From Thermogutta sp. (GTDB lineage Bacteria; Planctomycetota; Planctomycetia; Pirellulales; Thermoguttaceae), in NCBI GenBank assembly GCA_012798155.1, contig JAAZNR010000197.1, positions 1-8,220 on the forward strand: a DNA stretch of 8,220 bases. The letters are read 5' to 3'. Positions 1 to 5,960 of the stretch are shown piece after piece. Each line of letters begins with the position of its first letter. Position 1 is the first letter of the stretch. The notes under the pieces were generated by a model, which had not been told where the DNA came from, ran no database searches, and was given only the letters and a program-made list of their open reading frames with translations. A program made the translations under genes and the position numbers.

Positions 1-88
1 CAAGCCGTTTTCGCGGCTAATTGCCCTCACCATAACCCTCTTCCAAGCCGGACGAGAACTTGTCACCACAATTTGCAAAAGTCCAGTT

Positions 89-231
89 GAAACGCAGAGA
101 GCGGACAGGGCGCGGAGAAAGAAGAATTGATAGCCCCGACTTTGCGTTCTTCGCGTCTCTCGGTTCTTTGCGTCTGTGGGTTCTCGGCGTTCTCTGCGTT
201 TCCATCTTTTCATTGTCTCCGCGTTTCCATC
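89..231. repeat. Hairpin-forming GCGTT-type intergenic repeat
   Basis: The right part (about 141-231) is a run of degenerate units of roughly 8-9 bases related to TTGCGTTCT: TTTGCGTTCT, TCGCGTCTCT, CGGTTCTTTG, CGTCTGTGGG, TTCTCGGCGT, TCTCTGCGTT. Within it, TCTCTGCGTTTCCATC (191-206) recurs with one change at 216-231. The left part is the same kind of sequence inverted: GAAACGCAGAGAGCG (89-103) matches the reverse complement of 188-202 at 14 of 15 positions, and CGCGGAGAAAGAAG (111-124) echoes the TTCTTCGCG near 148-155. The whole could fold into one long imperfect hairpin. Similar inverted GCGT-rich units occur between genes in many bacterial genomes. Whether it is mobile or works as RNA is not shown here. 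Confidence 0.65.
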
Positions 232-254
232 CCTTCCTTCCCCAAAGCCCTTCC

Positions 255-279
255 CGGGCCGGCGTGAGGCCCGTCTTTT
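255..279 (+). terminator. Possible intrinsic terminator of an upstream gene
   Basis: CGGGCC (255-260) and GGCCCG (268-273) form a perfect 6-bp GC stem with a 7-base loop, followed at once by TCTTTT (274-279). This is the layout of a rho-independent terminator reading rightwards. It would serve a gene ending left of the window. The stem and T-tract are short and the region is GC rich, so chance formation is quite possible. Confidence 0.35.
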
Positions 280-520
280 GCGCCGTTGCAGGCCGAAAAA
301 CGTACCCGGCCCATTCACGCCCCAAGTTGACGGTCGCATCTGTGCAGGCCTCCCCGCGAGACTGGCGGCAGTGCCCGTGAACGGTTACCCCCGCCCTTCG
401 CCGCAATTCTACCTTGGGCCTCGCAATTCGCTTTCGCGTACACCTCGGCGTTCCTGTCCGCGGCTGCGGAAACCCTCCATCATTTAGGCGCGGAGGTGGC
501 GTGCGGATTCGCTTGCCCTT

Positions 521-526
521 TATAAT
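521..526 (+). promoter_or_regulatory. Candidate -10 element for the three-gene group
   Basis: A perfect TATAAT stands in GC-rich surroundings 72 bases before the ATG at 599. No recognisable -35 hexamer is present at 16-18 bases spacing (positions 497-504 read TGGCGTGC). Initiation would fall near 533, giving a leader of about 65 bases. That leader contains a small GGCCC/GGGCC hairpin (542-554) next to the palindrome GGCCGGCC (551-558). Position and match support a promoter, but the missing -35 keeps this tentative. Confidence 0.45.
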
Positions 527-584
527 CGGAAGCGTTGCGCAGGCCCCAAGGGCCGGCCAAATGGGATTCGTGTCTTCTTGAACC

Positions 585-590
585 GGGAGG
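585..590 (+). promoter_or_regulatory. Shine-Dalgarno site fixing the start at 599
   Basis: GGGAGG lies 8 bases before the ATG at 599. It falls inside the longer open frame that begins with TTG at 578, so it argues for the ATG start. The protein then begins with a normal signal peptide. Confidence 0.75.
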
Positions 591-598
591 AAGCAGCT

Positions 599-1957
599 AT
601 GGGAACGGCGAGACTGGCACGGCGAGGGCTTTCTCTTCCATCAGCGAGGTTTTTGATGGTATCGGGGGCGATTGCCCTGTTGGCCGGGGTTCCTTCCGCC
701 GCGACCTTGGCGGCGGATTCCGAGCCGGAGTTGACGACCATCCGCGCGCCCGACCGGGTCCCGTTCTCTACATGCCTTCCCCAGGCGGGGATATCGGGGG
801 CATGGGAGTTGATCTCCGCCGCGGATGGGGGCGTCTGGGGGCTTGGGGAAGTGCTCCCGGGACCCGACGAAGAAGGGAAGCCCCTGGCTTCCGCCCGCCT
901 GGTTGTGCTCCCGCGACACGCTCCTGGTGGAACACCGGACGCGGCGGTCGAGTCCGAAAAACCGGGCGGGGCGGTCGAGTCCGAAAAACCGGGCGCGAAT
1001 GAAACGGCCGCTCTGATTCGGCTTAGCAAACGAATCGATCCGGCCGCCGCGGTTTTCCAGTGGAAAGAGGCATCGGATACCACGTTGGAATTGACCGAGG
1101 GGACACGTCCTGTTTTGGCGTACAACTTCGGGGTGATTACCCGTGATGACGTGCCGGAAAGCGATCCCCGGCGCAGCCGTTCCTGCTACGTGCATCCCTT
1201 GTACGGCTTGGACGGCGAGGTTTTGACGGACGATTTCCCGAAGGATCATTACCATCACCACGGCGTCTTCTGGACCTGGCCGCACGTGGTCATCGACGGG
1301 AAAGAGTACAGCCTGTGGGAGGACAGAGGCCCCCTCCGCCAGCGCTTCGTCCGTTGGCTATGCCGAGAGGCCGGCGCGACCGCGGCAGTGCTGGGAGTCG
1401 AGAATGGTTGGTTCCTGGGCGATGCCCAGGTGCTCACGGAACGTGTCTGGTTTACCGTCTATCGTTCCGGCGGCGAGCGACACATCGACGTGGATCTGTT
1501 TTTTATTCCGCTTGACCGAGAGGTGACGCTTTGGGGTGCCGAGGGCAAGAGCTACGGCGGGTTGACCGTCCGCTTTCGTCCCCGGCCGGGCGAGAAGCCG
1601 AGGATCACGGTTGCCGACGGCCTGACCGCCGACGACTTGTACGAGACGCCGCTTACCTGGGCGGATTTCTGCGCCCGGTTCGGGGAAGGGGAGGTCGGGA
1701 AAGGGGCGGCCTGGAGCGGGGCGGCCATCTTCATCTCGCCGAGCCATCCCGATTATCCGCCTACTTGGTTGACCCGGCACTACGGTCCCCTGTGCGTGGG
1801 TTGGCCGGGGATCCGTTCCCAAACCCTCTCCCCCGGAAAACCGGTCCACTTGCCGTACCGGCTCTGGATTCACCGGGATTGCCCATCAGCGGAGGATATC
1901 GAGACCGTGTACCGGGCTTATTGCAAGATATCTGCGACGGAGTCGAAGGCGAAGTGA
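599..1957 (+). CDS. Secreted DUF6807 (PmoA-type) family protein
   Basis: The product has 452 residues. Residues 1-39 look like a signal peptide: basic MGTARLARR, a hydrophobic stretch at about 18-31, and a likely cut near LAA39/D40, so the protein should be exported. The family is recognised from the core: RPVLAYNFGVI, then CYVHPLYGLDGEVLTDDFPK from C196, followed by DHYHHHG (D216-G222), the family's conserved His cluster, then KSYGGLTVRF (K317 onward) and the C-terminal HYGPLCVGWPG (from H394). The Pfam name 'methane oxygenase PmoA' is historical; these proteins are not methane monooxygenase subunits, and in Planctomycetota they often sit near sugar-related genes (recollection). The His cluster suggests a metal or polar ligand site, but no reaction can be assigned. 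A 9-residue tandem repeat at 116-133 lies in the variable N-terminal region. The gene is first in a co-directional group with an FG-GAP protein and an SSS symporter. Family confident, function unknown. Confidence 0.88.
   Translation: MGTARLARRGLSLPSARFLMVSGAIALLAGVPSAATLAADSEPELTTIRAPDRVPFSTCLPQAGISGAWELISAADGGVWGLGEVLPGPDEEGKPLASARLVVLPRHAPGGTPDAAVESEKPGGAVESEKPGANETAALIRLSKRIDPAAAVFQWKEASDTTLELTEGTRPVLAYNFGVITRDDVPESDPRRSRSCYVHPLYGLDGEVLTDDFPKDHYHHHGVFWTWPHVVIDGKEYSLWEDRGPLRQRFVRWLCREAGATAAVLGVENGWFLGDAQVLTERVWFTVYRSGGERHIDVDLFFIPLDREVTLWGAEGKSYGGLTVRFRPRPGEKPRITVADGLTADDLYETPLTWADFCARFGEGEVGKGAAWSGAAIFISPSHPDYPPTWLTRHYGPLCVGWPGIRSQTLSPGKPVHLPYRLWIHRDCPSAEDIETVYRAYCKISATESKAK
944..997 (+). 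repeat. In-frame 27-bp tandem duplication
   Basis: Two copies, 944-970 and 971-997, agree at 26 of 27 bases. They encode AVESEKPGG and AVESEKPGA (residues 116-133 of the DUF6807 protein). Near-identity at the DNA level, including synonymous positions, points to a recent slippage or unequal-crossover event. The duplicated peptide is charged and probably a surface linker. Confidence 0.9.
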
Positions 1958-1991
1958 AAACGGGCGCGAACGTTGCCAGCCTTTTTTAAGT

Positions 1992-1998
1992 GAGGAAG
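1992..1998 (+). promoter_or_regulatory. Shine-Dalgarno site fixing the GTG start at 2005
   Basis: GAGGAAG, with its AGGA core at 1993-1996, lies 6-8 bases before the GTG at 2005. It overlaps the first codons of the alternative GTG start at 1990, which has no such site upstream (only the T-rich CTTTTTTAA). The later GTG is therefore preferred. Confidence 0.65.
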
Positions 1999-2004
1999 AG
2001 CTTT

Positions 2005-4065
2005 GTGAAAAAACTCGAACATGACCGCGGATTGGTCCGCCGCCGAAAAACAGCCCTCGGAATCGGCGGCTCTTTGGTTGCGGTTGCGGCAGCCGTTCCT
2101 TTCGCTTGCGCGGAAACGGGCTTGAGGCCGCTTCCCTACAACCACCCCGGATTGGTGGTCGATTTGGGGGTGGGACTTTGGGCCTGGCCCCTCCCCTACG
2201 ATGTCAATCGCGACGGCAAGCCGGACTTGATCGTCTCGTGTCCCGACAAACCCTGGAACGGGTTGTGGTATTTCGAAAATAGCGGAGCCGCGGCGGAGGA
2301 CGGTTTGCCGATCTTCCGCAAAGCGGAATATCGCGGTCCGACGCAGCACTACGTCATGCCCAGCTACGTGAACGGCGAACTCCGCGTGCTTACGCCCGGC
2401 AAGATTTACCCCGACTTCTTGACTAGCGGCCTCGCGTCGCCGGCTGTGTTGCCGATCGATACCGGTTTCTATCGACCTGTGGGGAAGCAACTCAAAGGGC
2501 CGAGAGTCCGGCATAACCAGTGGCGACTGGTGGATTTCGACGGCGATGGAGATCAGGACGTCGCGGTCGCGATTGAGGATTGGAGCGACTACGGCTGGGA
2601 CGACGCCTGGGACTCCCAAGGGCGCTGGAAGAACGGCCCGCTTCACGGCTTCGTCTTCATCTTTCGCAATTTGGGGAGCGACGCGGAACCGCGGTTCGGT
2701 GATGCGGAGCGACTGCTTGCGGGAGACCGGCCGCTCGATGTGTTCGGCTGCCCGTCTCCCAACTTCGCGGATTTCGACGGCGACGAAGACCTCGATCTAC
2801 TGTGCGGGGAGTTCCTGGACGGCTTGACCTACTTCGAAAACATGGGGACACGAGGGGAGCCGAACTACGCGGCGGGCCGGCGATTGACGTGCCCCGACGG
2901 CACGCCGCTTCGGCTGGACCTGCAAATGATCGTCCCGATCGCGTGGGATTGGGACCGCGACGAGGATCAAGACGTCGTCGTGGGCGAAGAAGACGGGCGG
3001 GTGTGTCTGCTGGAGAACTTGGGCGGTTTGGACGAGAAACGAACGCCGAAATTCGCATTTCCACGCTATTTTTTGCAGGAAGCCGACTACGTAAAGTGCG
3101 GTGCGCTGGCGACGCCGGCGGCTTTCGACTGGGACGGCGACGGCGATCAGGATATTCTCTCCGGGAACACAGCCGGCTATATCGAGTTCTTCGAAAACCT
3201 CAGCGGTCCCGGTGTTGAGAGGCCGAAGTGGGCCAAGCCGGTGCGTCTGCGGGCGGGCGAACAGGTCTTTCGCGTCATGGCCGGACCCAACGGATCGGTT
3301 CAAGGACCGGCCGAGGCCAAGTGGGGTTATACCGTGCCGTCGGTCGCCGATTGGGACGGTGACGGTTTGCCGGACTTGGTAGTCAACTCCATCTGGGGCA
3401 AGGTGGTGTGGTTGAAAAACGTGGGCACGCGGAGTCGGCCGGAATTGGCGCCGCCGCAACCGGTGCGGGTTGCCTGGGAAGGCCCGCCGCCGAAGCCCGG
3501 CTGGGTCTGGTGGCAGCCGCAACCCGGCGAATTGGTCACCCAGTGGCGGACCACGCCGGCGGCCGTCGATTGGACGGGCGACGGTTTGGTCGATCTGGTG
3601 ATGTTGGACGCGGAGGGATACCTCGCCCTGTTCGAGAAGACGCGGCGCGACGGGGAATCGGTGCTTCTGCCGCCGCGACGGGTCTTTTTCGGAACCAATA
3701 TCCAGGCGACGGACTCGCAGCATCGCGTAATGCGATCCGGGCCTGGACTCCTGCGATTGAATGCGGGGAGCGCGGGAGGTTCCGGCAGACGCAAGATCGG
3801 GATCACGGACTGGGACGGCGACGGGAAGCTCGACCTGCTCGTCAATTCCACCAGTGCCAATTGGCTGCGTCAAGTTCGCAACGATGCGGAGGGTTGGTTC
3901 TTCGAAGACATGGGACCCTTGGTTAGCGAAAACGTCAAAGGGCACACGACCAGTCCTACCGCGGTCGATTTCAACGCCGACGGCATTCCCGACCTGCTCG
4001 TGGGGGCGGAAGACGGCCGGTTCTACTACTACCGCAATCCGCGATCTCGCGGCGGCCCGCCATGA
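2005..4065 (+). CDS. Secreted FG-GAP/VCBS repeat protein
   Basis: The product has 686 residues from GTG 2005; a GTG at 1990 would add five. Residues 1-36 form a signal peptide: basic start with RRRK at 12-15, hydrophobic GIGGSLVAVAAAV, and a cut site of type AxA (A34-C-A36). Nine Asp-rich motifs of the FG-GAP/VCBS type follow, at D66 (DVNRDGKPD), D177 (DFDGDGDQD), D256 (DFDGDEDLD), D315 (DWDRDEDQD), D375 (DWDGDGDQD), D449 (DWDGDGLPD), D522 (DWTGDGLVD), D602 (DWDGDGKLD) and D655 (DFNADGIPD). Most are followed by L/V-rich strands and later by WYFEN/YFEN/FFEN-like blade endings. In this family such loops bind calcium and the repeats build an integrin-like beta-propeller. The role is probably extracytoplasmic binding of a ligand or surface polymer; no catalytic domain is visible. 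The gene lies 47 bases after the DUF6807 gene and before the symporter, suggesting co-expression. Ligand unknown. Confidence 0.88.
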   Translation: MKKLEHDRGLVRRRKTALGIGGSLVAVAAAVPFACAETGLRPLPYNHPGLVVDLGVGLWAWPLPYDVNRDGKPDLIVSCPDKPWNGLWYFENSGAAAEDGLPIFRKAEYRGPTQHYVMPSYVNGELRVLTPGKIYPDFLTSGLASPAVLPIDTGFYRPVGKQLKGPRVRHNQWRLVDFDGDGDQDVAVAIEDWSDYGWDDAWDSQGRWKNGPLHGFVFIFRNLGSDAEPRFGDAERLLAGDRPLDVFGCPSPNFADFDGDEDLDLLCGEFLDGLTYFENMGTRGEPNYAAGRRLTCPDGTPLRLDLQMIVPIAWDWDRDEDQDVVVGEEDGRVCLLENLGGLDEKRTPKFAFPRYFLQEADYVKCGALATPAAFDWDGDGDQDILSGNTAGYIEFFENLSGPGVERPKWAKPVRLRAGEQVFRVMAGPNGSVQGPAEAKWGYTVPSVADWDGDGLPDLVVNSIWGKVVWLKNVGTRSRPELAPPQPVRVAWEGPPPKPGWVWWQPQPGELVTQWRTTPAAVDWTGDGLVDLVMLDAEGYLALFEKTRRDGESVLLPPRRVFFGTNIQATDSQHRVMRSGPGLLRLNAGSAGGSGRRKIGITDWDGDGKLDLLVNSTSANWLRQVRNDAEGWFFEDMGPLVSENVKGHTTSPTAVDFNADGIPDLLVGAEDGRFYYYRNPRSRGGPP

Positions 4066-4134
4066 GCGAGAAGGTTTGCGACTCAAGCACGGGTGACTTG
4101 TAGGGGATGCGAGAGCCGCTCGTGCAACCGTGCC

Positions 4135-4191
4135 TGAAGCCGCCGGGGTATGTGGAATCGCGTGCCGCGCCGCCCGGACTTGGCGGCTTCG
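4135..4191 (+). promoter_or_regulatory. Alternative-hairpin leader before the symporter gene
   Basis: The 151-base gap between 4065 and 4217 holds no supported gene. GAAGCCGCC (4136-4144) is perfectly complementary to GGCGGCTTC (4182-4190), and G-U pairs extend the stem to about 4135-4147/4179-4191. The same right arm can instead pair as GGCGGC (4182-4187) with GCCGCC (4169-4174) around a 7-base loop. The two structures exclude each other and end about 25 bases before the ATG. No T-run follows, so this is not an ordinary terminator. It could modulate translation or be a by-product of GC richness. Confidence 0.35.
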
Positions 4192-4216
4192 CCCTATCGG
4201 ACCCAAGCGAGACGAC

Positions 4217-5866
4217 ATGAGCGCCCATTTCTACCTTTTGGACTGGGGCGTGTTGGCCGTCTATTTCGCGGCTATGGCGGCGCTGGGTTTTGTGCTGCGA
4301 GGGAAGGCGCGTTCCAGCGAGGGTTTTACGGCGGGGGATCGGTCGATGTCCGGCCTGCTGTGCGGGCTCTCGATCTTCGCCACGTACTTGAGCAGCATCA
4401 GCTATCTGGCGCTTCCCGGCAAGTCGTTCGCCGCCGATTGGAATCCCTTCGTGTTTTCGCTGGCCGTTCCCATTACCACCTGGATCGCGGTGCGGTGGTT
4501 TCTACCCTATTACCGCCGATACGGAGAAGTCTCCGCCTACGCGCTTCTGGAAAAGCGTTTCGGAACGTGGGCTCGCCTCTATGCCGGGACTTTCTATCTG
4601 CTGTTCCAATTGGCCAGGATCGGAATCGTCCTTTATCTCATGGCTCTGCCGATGGCCGTGATCTTCGGCTGGGACATGCGGGCCGTGATCGTCGTTACGG
4701 GGGTTTGCGTGGTGGGATACAGCCTGATGGGCGGGATTCGGGCCGTGATCTGGGCCGACGCCATTCAGGCCGTCGTTCTTTTGGTAGGCGCGGTTTTCGC
4801 CTTAATCGTGATTTGGTTGCGACTGCCGCAAGGCCCGGCTGAAATGCTGTCCCAGGCCGCCCAGGACGGCAAACTCGCTTTGGGAAGCATGAATCCGCTG
4901 GTCGTCTCGCAGGCCACGTTTTGGGTCGTACTGGCCTACGGGATCGTGGAGAATCTGAAGAACTTCGGAATCGATCAAAGTTATATCCAGCGGTATATTG
5001 CCGCCCGCGACGAAAGAGAGGCCAAGGCCGGCTTGTGGTTGGGAGGGCTGCTTTATCTCCCGGTCAGTGCCCTCTTCTTTCTGATTGGGACCTCCTTGTT
5101 CTATTTCTATCAGTCCCGCCCCGGCGAAATCCCGGAGGTGAAGCAGATCGTCGCCCGGCAGCGATTGCTTCAGCAAGGCATCCGTCCGCCGGAGAGCGAT
5201 GTAGATGTTTCGCCTCAAGCTCGGCTCTATGACGAACGTCTGCAAGAGGTCGCGGAGGGGCTGAAACCGCAGGACATCGGAGATCGTGTCTTTCCGCATT
5301 TCATCGCCAAGCACCTGCCGCCGGGGATTACGGGTTTGTTGATCGCCGCGGTGTTCGCCGCCGCCATGAGCACCGTGTCAACGTCGCTCAATTCGTCGGC
5401 CACGCTCATCATGACGGATTTCTATCGCCGCTTTCTCGATCCGGACGCCCCGGACCGGCGGTTGGTATTCGTGCTGCGGGCCGCCACGACGGTATGGGGA
5501 GTACTGGGTATCGCAACGGCCTTGGCGCTCGTCCGCCTCACCGAGAGCGTGCTGGACATTTGGTGGACGCTTTCCAGCGTCTTGAGCGGCGGCATCGTGG
5601 GGCTGTTTCTGCTCGGCCGAATCAGCCGCAAGGCCGACAATCGCAGCGGGGCGCCGGCAGTAGCCGTGGGTCTGGCAGCCATCGCTTGGATGGTCCTCTC
5701 CGCAAGCGACTGGTGGCCTCTCGCCTGGAGCCGGTTTCGCAGCCCCTTCCACGCATTTCTCGTCACGGTGCTGGGGACGGCCGTGATTTTGGGCGTGGGG
5801 ATGGCGGCGGCGGCGATTCTGCCTACGGTACGGACGACGCGGGTCGGCTCGTCAGACGCCAATTGA
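4217..5866 (+). CDS. SSS-family sodium:solute symporter
   Basis: The product has 549 residues and about 13 membrane segments (from 9-27 to the C-terminal PFHAFLVTVLGTAVILGVGM), normal for the SSS/SLC5 family. It should import a small solute across the inner membrane using the sodium gradient. Family marks are FTAGDRSMSG (37-46), FATYLSSISYLALPGKS in TM2, the signature-like GGIRAVIWAD (172-181), and MSTVSTSLNSSATLIMTDFY (384-403). By eye, A382, S385 and T386 line up with the Na2-site residues A361, S364 and S365 of vSGLT, so sodium coupling looks intact. A hydrophilic loop of about 67 residues (299-365) separates two membrane segments. The ATG at 4217 has only a weak site (GCGAGA), but the GTG at 4130 would add 29 residues unlike the family. 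TM2 resembles the sialate/vitamin/sugar branches, yet the substrate cannot be assigned. Its position after two exported proteins suggests uptake of what they bind or release. Confidence 0.92.
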   Translation: MSAHFYLLDWGVLAVYFAAMAALGFVLRGKARSSEGFTAGDRSMSGLLCGLSIFATYLSSISYLALPGKSFAADWNPFVFSLAVPITTWIAVRWFLPYYRRYGEVSAYALLEKRFGTWARLYAGTFYLLFQLARIGIVLYLMALPMAVIFGWDMRAVIVVTGVCVVGYSLMGGIRAVIWADAIQAVVLLVGAVFALIVIWLRLPQGPAEMLSQAAQDGKLALGSMNPLVVSQATFWVVLAYGIVENLKNFGIDQSYIQRYIAARDEREAKAGLWLGGLLYLPVSALFFLIGTSLFYFYQSRPGEIPEVKQIVARQRLLQQGIRPPESDVDVSPQARLYDERLQEVAEGLKPQDIGDRVFPHFIAKHLPPGITGLLIAAVFAAAMSTVSTSLNSSATLIMTDFYRRFLDPDAPDRRLVFVLRAATTVWGVLGIATALALVRLTESVLDIWWTLSSVLSGGIVGLFLLGRISRKADNRSGAPAVAVGLAAIAWMVLSASDWWPLAWSRFRSPFHAFLVTVLGTAVILGVGMAAAAILPTVRTTRVGSSDAN

Positions 5867-5903
5867 ACTGCCGCGGCGCGGTATAGACGTCAATATATTC
5901 AAT

Positions 5904-5935
5904 TTATTCCGGGCAGATATTTCGAACCGGAATAA
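5904..5935. terminator. Probable bidirectional terminator between convergent genes
   Basis: TTTATTCCGG ending at 5912 and CCGGAATAA (5927-5935) form a perfect 9-bp stem (5904-5912/5927-5935) around a 14-base loop. It sits in the 94-base gap between the symporter stop (5866) and the stop of the minus-strand gene (5961). The AT-rich base of the stem gives short A and T tracts on both sides, as in bidirectional terminators, but there is no long T-run in either direction. Position supports the call more than the tail does. Confidence 0.5.
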
Positions 5936-5960
5936 TTCACCGAGCAGTGCGTGAAGCAGT

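Larger units (their letters stand above)
1..520. other. Non-coding 5' region
   Basis: No convincing gene lies here. Open frames exist on both strands, but their translations are rich in Arg, Pro and Ser, resemble no family I know, lack a good ribosome binding site and run through the repeat at 89-231. Positions 3-18 form a small hairpin (AGCCG/CGGCT). Positions 23-44 (GCCCTCACCATAACCCTCTT and the next two bases) resemble the CCCTCACCCTAACCCTCTCC type of dispersed intergenic repeat seen in many bacterial genomes; that is recollection, not a search. Apart from the repeat and the possible terminator listed separately, I see nothing definite between about 280 and 520. Confidence 0.6.

Noticed and set aside
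60..380. Open frames of about 100-130 codons on both strands in the first 500 bases
   Set aside because: They run through the GCGTT repeat, have Arg/Pro/Ser-rich translations, lack a good ribosome binding site and match no family I recognise.
561..581. Six-codon upstream open frame (ATG to TGA) in the DUF6807 leader
   Set aside because: No ribosome binding site and no regulatory codon run; expected by chance.
578..598. TTG start extending the DUF6807 protein by seven residues
   Set aside because: The Shine-Dalgarno GGGAGG lies inside this extension and points to the ATG at 599, which begins a normal signal peptide.
599..1957. Methane monooxygenase subunit, as the PmoA name implies
   Set aside because: It is a soluble exported protein of the DUF6807 type, without the membrane helices of particulate methane monooxygenase.
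1958..2004. T-run at 1982-1987 as a terminator between the first two genes
   Set aside because: Only a 3-bp stem (GGC/GCC) can be drawn before it, too weak for a terminator.
4130..4216. GTG start adding 29 residues to the symporter
   Set aside because: The extra residues are not like an SSS N-terminus, there is no ribosome binding site, and the ATG at 4217 starts directly before the first membrane segment.
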